Shown here: piece after piece, positions 5,364 to 6,961 of the stretch
Layout of the letters: each line of letters begins with the position of its first letter
Position numbering within the stretch: the first letter of the stretch is position 1
Assembly (NCBI GenBank): GCA_027117675.1
Contig: JAJAYM010000186.1
Coordinates: 1 to 6,961, forward strand
Direction of reading: 5' to 3'
Length of the DNA stretch: 6,961 bases
From: Actinomycetes bacterium
GTDB taxonomy: Bacteria; Actinomycetota; Actinomycetes; JAHEKZ01
Notes under the pieces: model-generated
What the model saw: the letters and a program-made list of their open reading frames with translations, nothing else
Databases searched by the model: none
Told to the model about the DNA's origin: nothing
Program-made: the position numbers and the translations under genes

Positions 5364-6689
5364 GTGACCGACATCGACTTCTCGCTCACCGCCTCACCCA
5401 GCCGGCGGTTGCCCGTGGCAACGCACGCGTCCGGTATGCGGATTTGGGACAGCGACGGCAACGAGTGGCTCGACGCGTGCGGCGGTGCGATGGTGATGAG
5501 TCTCGGGCACTGCCACCCACGGCTGGTCGAGGCTGCGCAGAAGCAACTTGAGAAGCTGACGTTCACGTACCGCTTCTCATTCTCCAATGAGCCGATGATC
5601 GAGCTGGCTGGCCTGATCCGCGAAATCGCACCGATGGACCGCGGGTGGGCCTTCTTCAACTCTTCGGGTTCTGAGTCAGTCGAGTCGGCCATCCACCTGG
5701 CGCTGCTGTACTGGCAGCACGTCGGCCAACCCGCCAAGACCGAGCTGATCTCCCGGTACCCGAGTTTTCATGGCTCGACGCTTGGGGCACTTGGGCTCTC
5801 AGGTTCGCGCTGGCGTCAAGGGTTCGAGCATGTGCTCGACGACAACCCCGTCGCCCAGGCCCCAAACTCTGACATCCGCTCAGATCGCACCCCCACCGAG
5901 GAGGCGACCTTCGGACTGCGCGAGATCGAAATCGCCCTGCGGGCCCGCGGTCCCGAGAACGTCGCTGCCGTTTTCCTGGAGCCGATCTCCGGTGCCAGCG
6001 CCGCCGCCGTCGTCCCGCCTGACGGGTACTTGGAGGGCGTACGCGCTCTCTGCGACAAGTACGACGTCCTGATGATCTGCGACGAGACGGTCACCGGGTT
6101 CGGGCGGACCGGCCAATGGTGGGCGGTCGACCACTGGGGCGTGCAACCGGACATCGTCAGCTACGCAAAGGGTGTCAGCAGCGGCGTGACCCCGTTCTCG
6201 GGTCTGGCCATGAGCGGAACCATTGCTGACGTGTTCGCCGCTGCACCAGAAGGCTTTCCCTACGGTCACACCTACTCCGGCAACCCGGTCGGTTGCGCCG
6301 TTGCCGCCGAGGTGATTCGCACCATCCGTGACGACGACCTGCTGGCGAACAGCACCGAGATGGGCAAACGCCTCAGCGCGGGCCTCATGGAAATCGCCGA
6401 CCGGTCACCGCACATCGGCCAGGTGCGCGGACGCGGTCTGCTCCAGGGCCTCGAGCTGGTCACCGACAAAGAGTCGCTCGAACCACTTGCTGGCGCGTCA
6501 TACCGACTCGCTGGCCTGGCTCGCGACCAGAACCTGATGATCTACTCCTGCCCCACACCTCTTGGTGAGCGGGTCATCGAGGCAGTGATGCTCGCGCCCC
6601 CGATCACCATCGACGAACGTGACATCGACGAGATCGTCAGCCGTCTCGGCGATGCAGTGGAAGCGCTCTCTCCGGTGAGCCCTCGCTAG
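5364..6689 (+). CDS. Class-III PLP-dependent aminotransferase
   Basis: This 441-residue protein has the usual length for fold-type I, class-III (omega-amino acid / GABA / ornithine-like) aminotransferases. An N-terminal strand GMRIWDSDGNEWLDACGG (24-41) is followed by the PLP phosphate-binding loop NSSGSESVESA (99-109) and the PLP-ring region SFHG (134-137). The signature CDETVTGFGRTG (239-250) has D240 to bond the pyridine nitrogen, and SYAKGVSSG carries the Schiff-base lysine K269. GHTYSGNPVG (301-310) completes the PLP pocket across the dimer. It probably moves an amino group between an omega-amine or amino acid and a keto acid or aldehyde; the substrate cannot be named. All catalytic residues are present. 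The start is GTG 5364, supported by the -10 box just upstream and by homology beginning soon after it. It is followed 9 bases later by the FAD oxidoreductase, possibly as part of one transcript. Confidence 0.93.
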   Translation: MTDIDFSLTASPSRRLPVATHASGMRIWDSDGNEWLDACGGAMVMSLGHCHPRLVEAAQKQLEKLTFTYRFSFSNEPMIELAGLIREIAPMDRGWAFFNSSGSESVESAIHLALLYWQHVGQPAKTELISRYPSFHGSTLGALGLSGSRWRQGFEHVLDDNPVAQAPNSDIRSDRTPTEEATFGLREIEIALRARGPENVAAVFLEPISGASAAAVVPPDGYLEGVRALCDKYDVLMICDETVTGFGRTGQWWAVDHWGVQPDIVSYAKGVSSGVTPFSGLAMSGTIADVFAAAPEGFPYGHTYSGNPVGCAVAAEVIRTIRDDDLLANSTEMGKRLSAGLMEIADRSPHIGQVRGRGLLQGLELVTDKESLEPLAGASYRLAGLARDQNLMIYSCPTPLGERVIEAVMLAPPITIDERDIDEIVSRLGDAVEALSPVSPR

Positions 6690-6692
6690 GCT
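6687..6692 (+). promoter_or_regulatory. -10 box TAGGCT overlapping the aminotransferase stop codon
   Basis: TAGGCT fits TANNNT, and its first three bases are the aminotransferase stop codon TAG. It ends 6 bases before CTG 6699, the proposed start of the next gene. The spacing matches the leaderless arrangement seen at the two preceding genes. No Shine-Dalgarno sequence is visible. Confidence 0.4.
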
Positions 6693-6698
6693 GCGTCC

Positions 6699-6961
6699 CT
6701 GCGAATTCTCGTGCTGGGCGCCGGATTCGGTGGGCTCGAACTCGCTACCTCCCTGTCAGAGCGGCATGGAGCCGCGATCGACGTGGTTCTCATCGACAAG
6801 GCAGAGGGCTTCACCTTCGGATTTGCCAAGCTGGACGTGATCTTCGGACGGGTGCAGCCGGCTGACGTTCGCCACTACTACAGCACGATCAACAAGCCGG
6901 GCGTGCGGTTCGTGCAAGCGGCCGTGGAAGCGATCGATCCTCGGACGCGCCGGGTGCAGAC
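6699..6961 (+). CDS. FAD-dependent pyridine nucleotide oxidoreductase (NDH-2 / sulfide:quinone reductase-like), N-terminal part
   Basis: The first 87 codons are visible and the rest lies beyond the window. The N-terminus is a Rossmann FAD-binding fold. Strand RILVLGAGFGG (2-12) carries GxGxxG at 7-12, and a second strand VVLIDK ends in D33, the usual ribose-binding acid. FTFGFAKLDVIFGR (38-51) and PGVRFVQAAVEAIDP (67-81) follow, as in NDH-2 and sulfide:quinone reductase-like enzymes. Such proteins pass electrons from NAD(P)H or sulfide to quinone or another acceptor, often at the membrane surface; the electron donor cannot be decided here. The start is uncertain. The only in-frame codon between TAG 6687 and the glycine motif that keeps the first beta strand is CTG 6699. 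The next candidate, GTG 6711, would remove most of that strand. Confidence 0.8.
   Translation, partial: MRILVLGAGFGGLELATSLSERHGAAIDVVLIDKAEGFTFGFAKLDVIFGRVQPADVRHYYSTINKPGVRFVQAAVEAIDPRTRRVQ

Noticed and set aside
5356..5367. Three-codon mini open frame ATG-GAG-CCG-TGA overlapping the aminotransferase GTG
   Set aside because: A translational-coupling role is possible, but such a short frame is likely chance, and the same bases are explained by the -10 box and spacer.
6711..6713. GTG 6711 as start of the FAD oxidoreductase
   Set aside because: It would remove most of the first beta strand before GAGFGG, and its spacing to the -10 box is poor compared with CTG 6699.
1..6961. Mobile element, CRISPR array, RNA gene or defence/biosynthetic cluster
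   Set aside because: I saw no transposase, integrase, long repeats, regularly spaced repeats, tRNA-like or rRNA-like sequence. The genes are common metabolic and transport families with no consistent system-level theme.

Overview
The window looks like ordinary chromosomal DNA from a GC-rich actinobacterium (Actinomycetota). The evidence is strong G/C bias at third codon positions, GTG and probably CTG start codons, TANNNT-type -10 boxes placed directly in front of start codons, and protein families common in that phylum. I cannot name the genus. No tRNA, rRNA, mobile element, CRISPR array or phage gene was seen.

Layout. (1) 1-1402, minus strand: 3'-truncated YtcJ-like amidohydrolase (metal-dependent amidohydrolase family 3). 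(2) 1403-1587: divergent intergenic region with several short palindromes and tandem repeats. (3) 1588-2793, plus strand: exported phosphodiester glycosidase (NAGPA / DUF2233 type). (4) 2797-4605, minus strand: SLC13-type permease with two internal RCK_C (TrkA-C) domains, convergent with gene 3 and with only three bases between the stop codons. (5) 4606-4753: second divergent intergenic region. (6) 4754-5335, plus strand: GNAT N-acetyltransferase. (7) 5364-6689, plus strand: class-III PLP-dependent aminotransferase. (8) 6699-6961 and beyond, plus strand: N-terminus of an NDH-2/SQR-like FAD oxidoreductase, apparently starting with CTG.

The genes do not form an obvious pathway. The last three lie head to tail with gaps of 28 and 9 bases and could be co-transcribed. 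However, each is preceded by a TANNNT hexamer 6-7 bases before its start codon, the arrangement expected for leaderless actinobacterial transcripts, so each may also have its own promoter. The amidohydrolase, glycosidase and permease instead have Shine-Dalgarno-like sequences.

I found no convincing new defence, mobile or biosynthetic system. The points most worth checking are the repeated leaderless-promoter pattern (including a stop codon that doubles as a -10 box and a CTG start), the nearly abutting convergent gene ends with an inverted repeat across both stop codons, and the non-canonical N-half motif of the permease.
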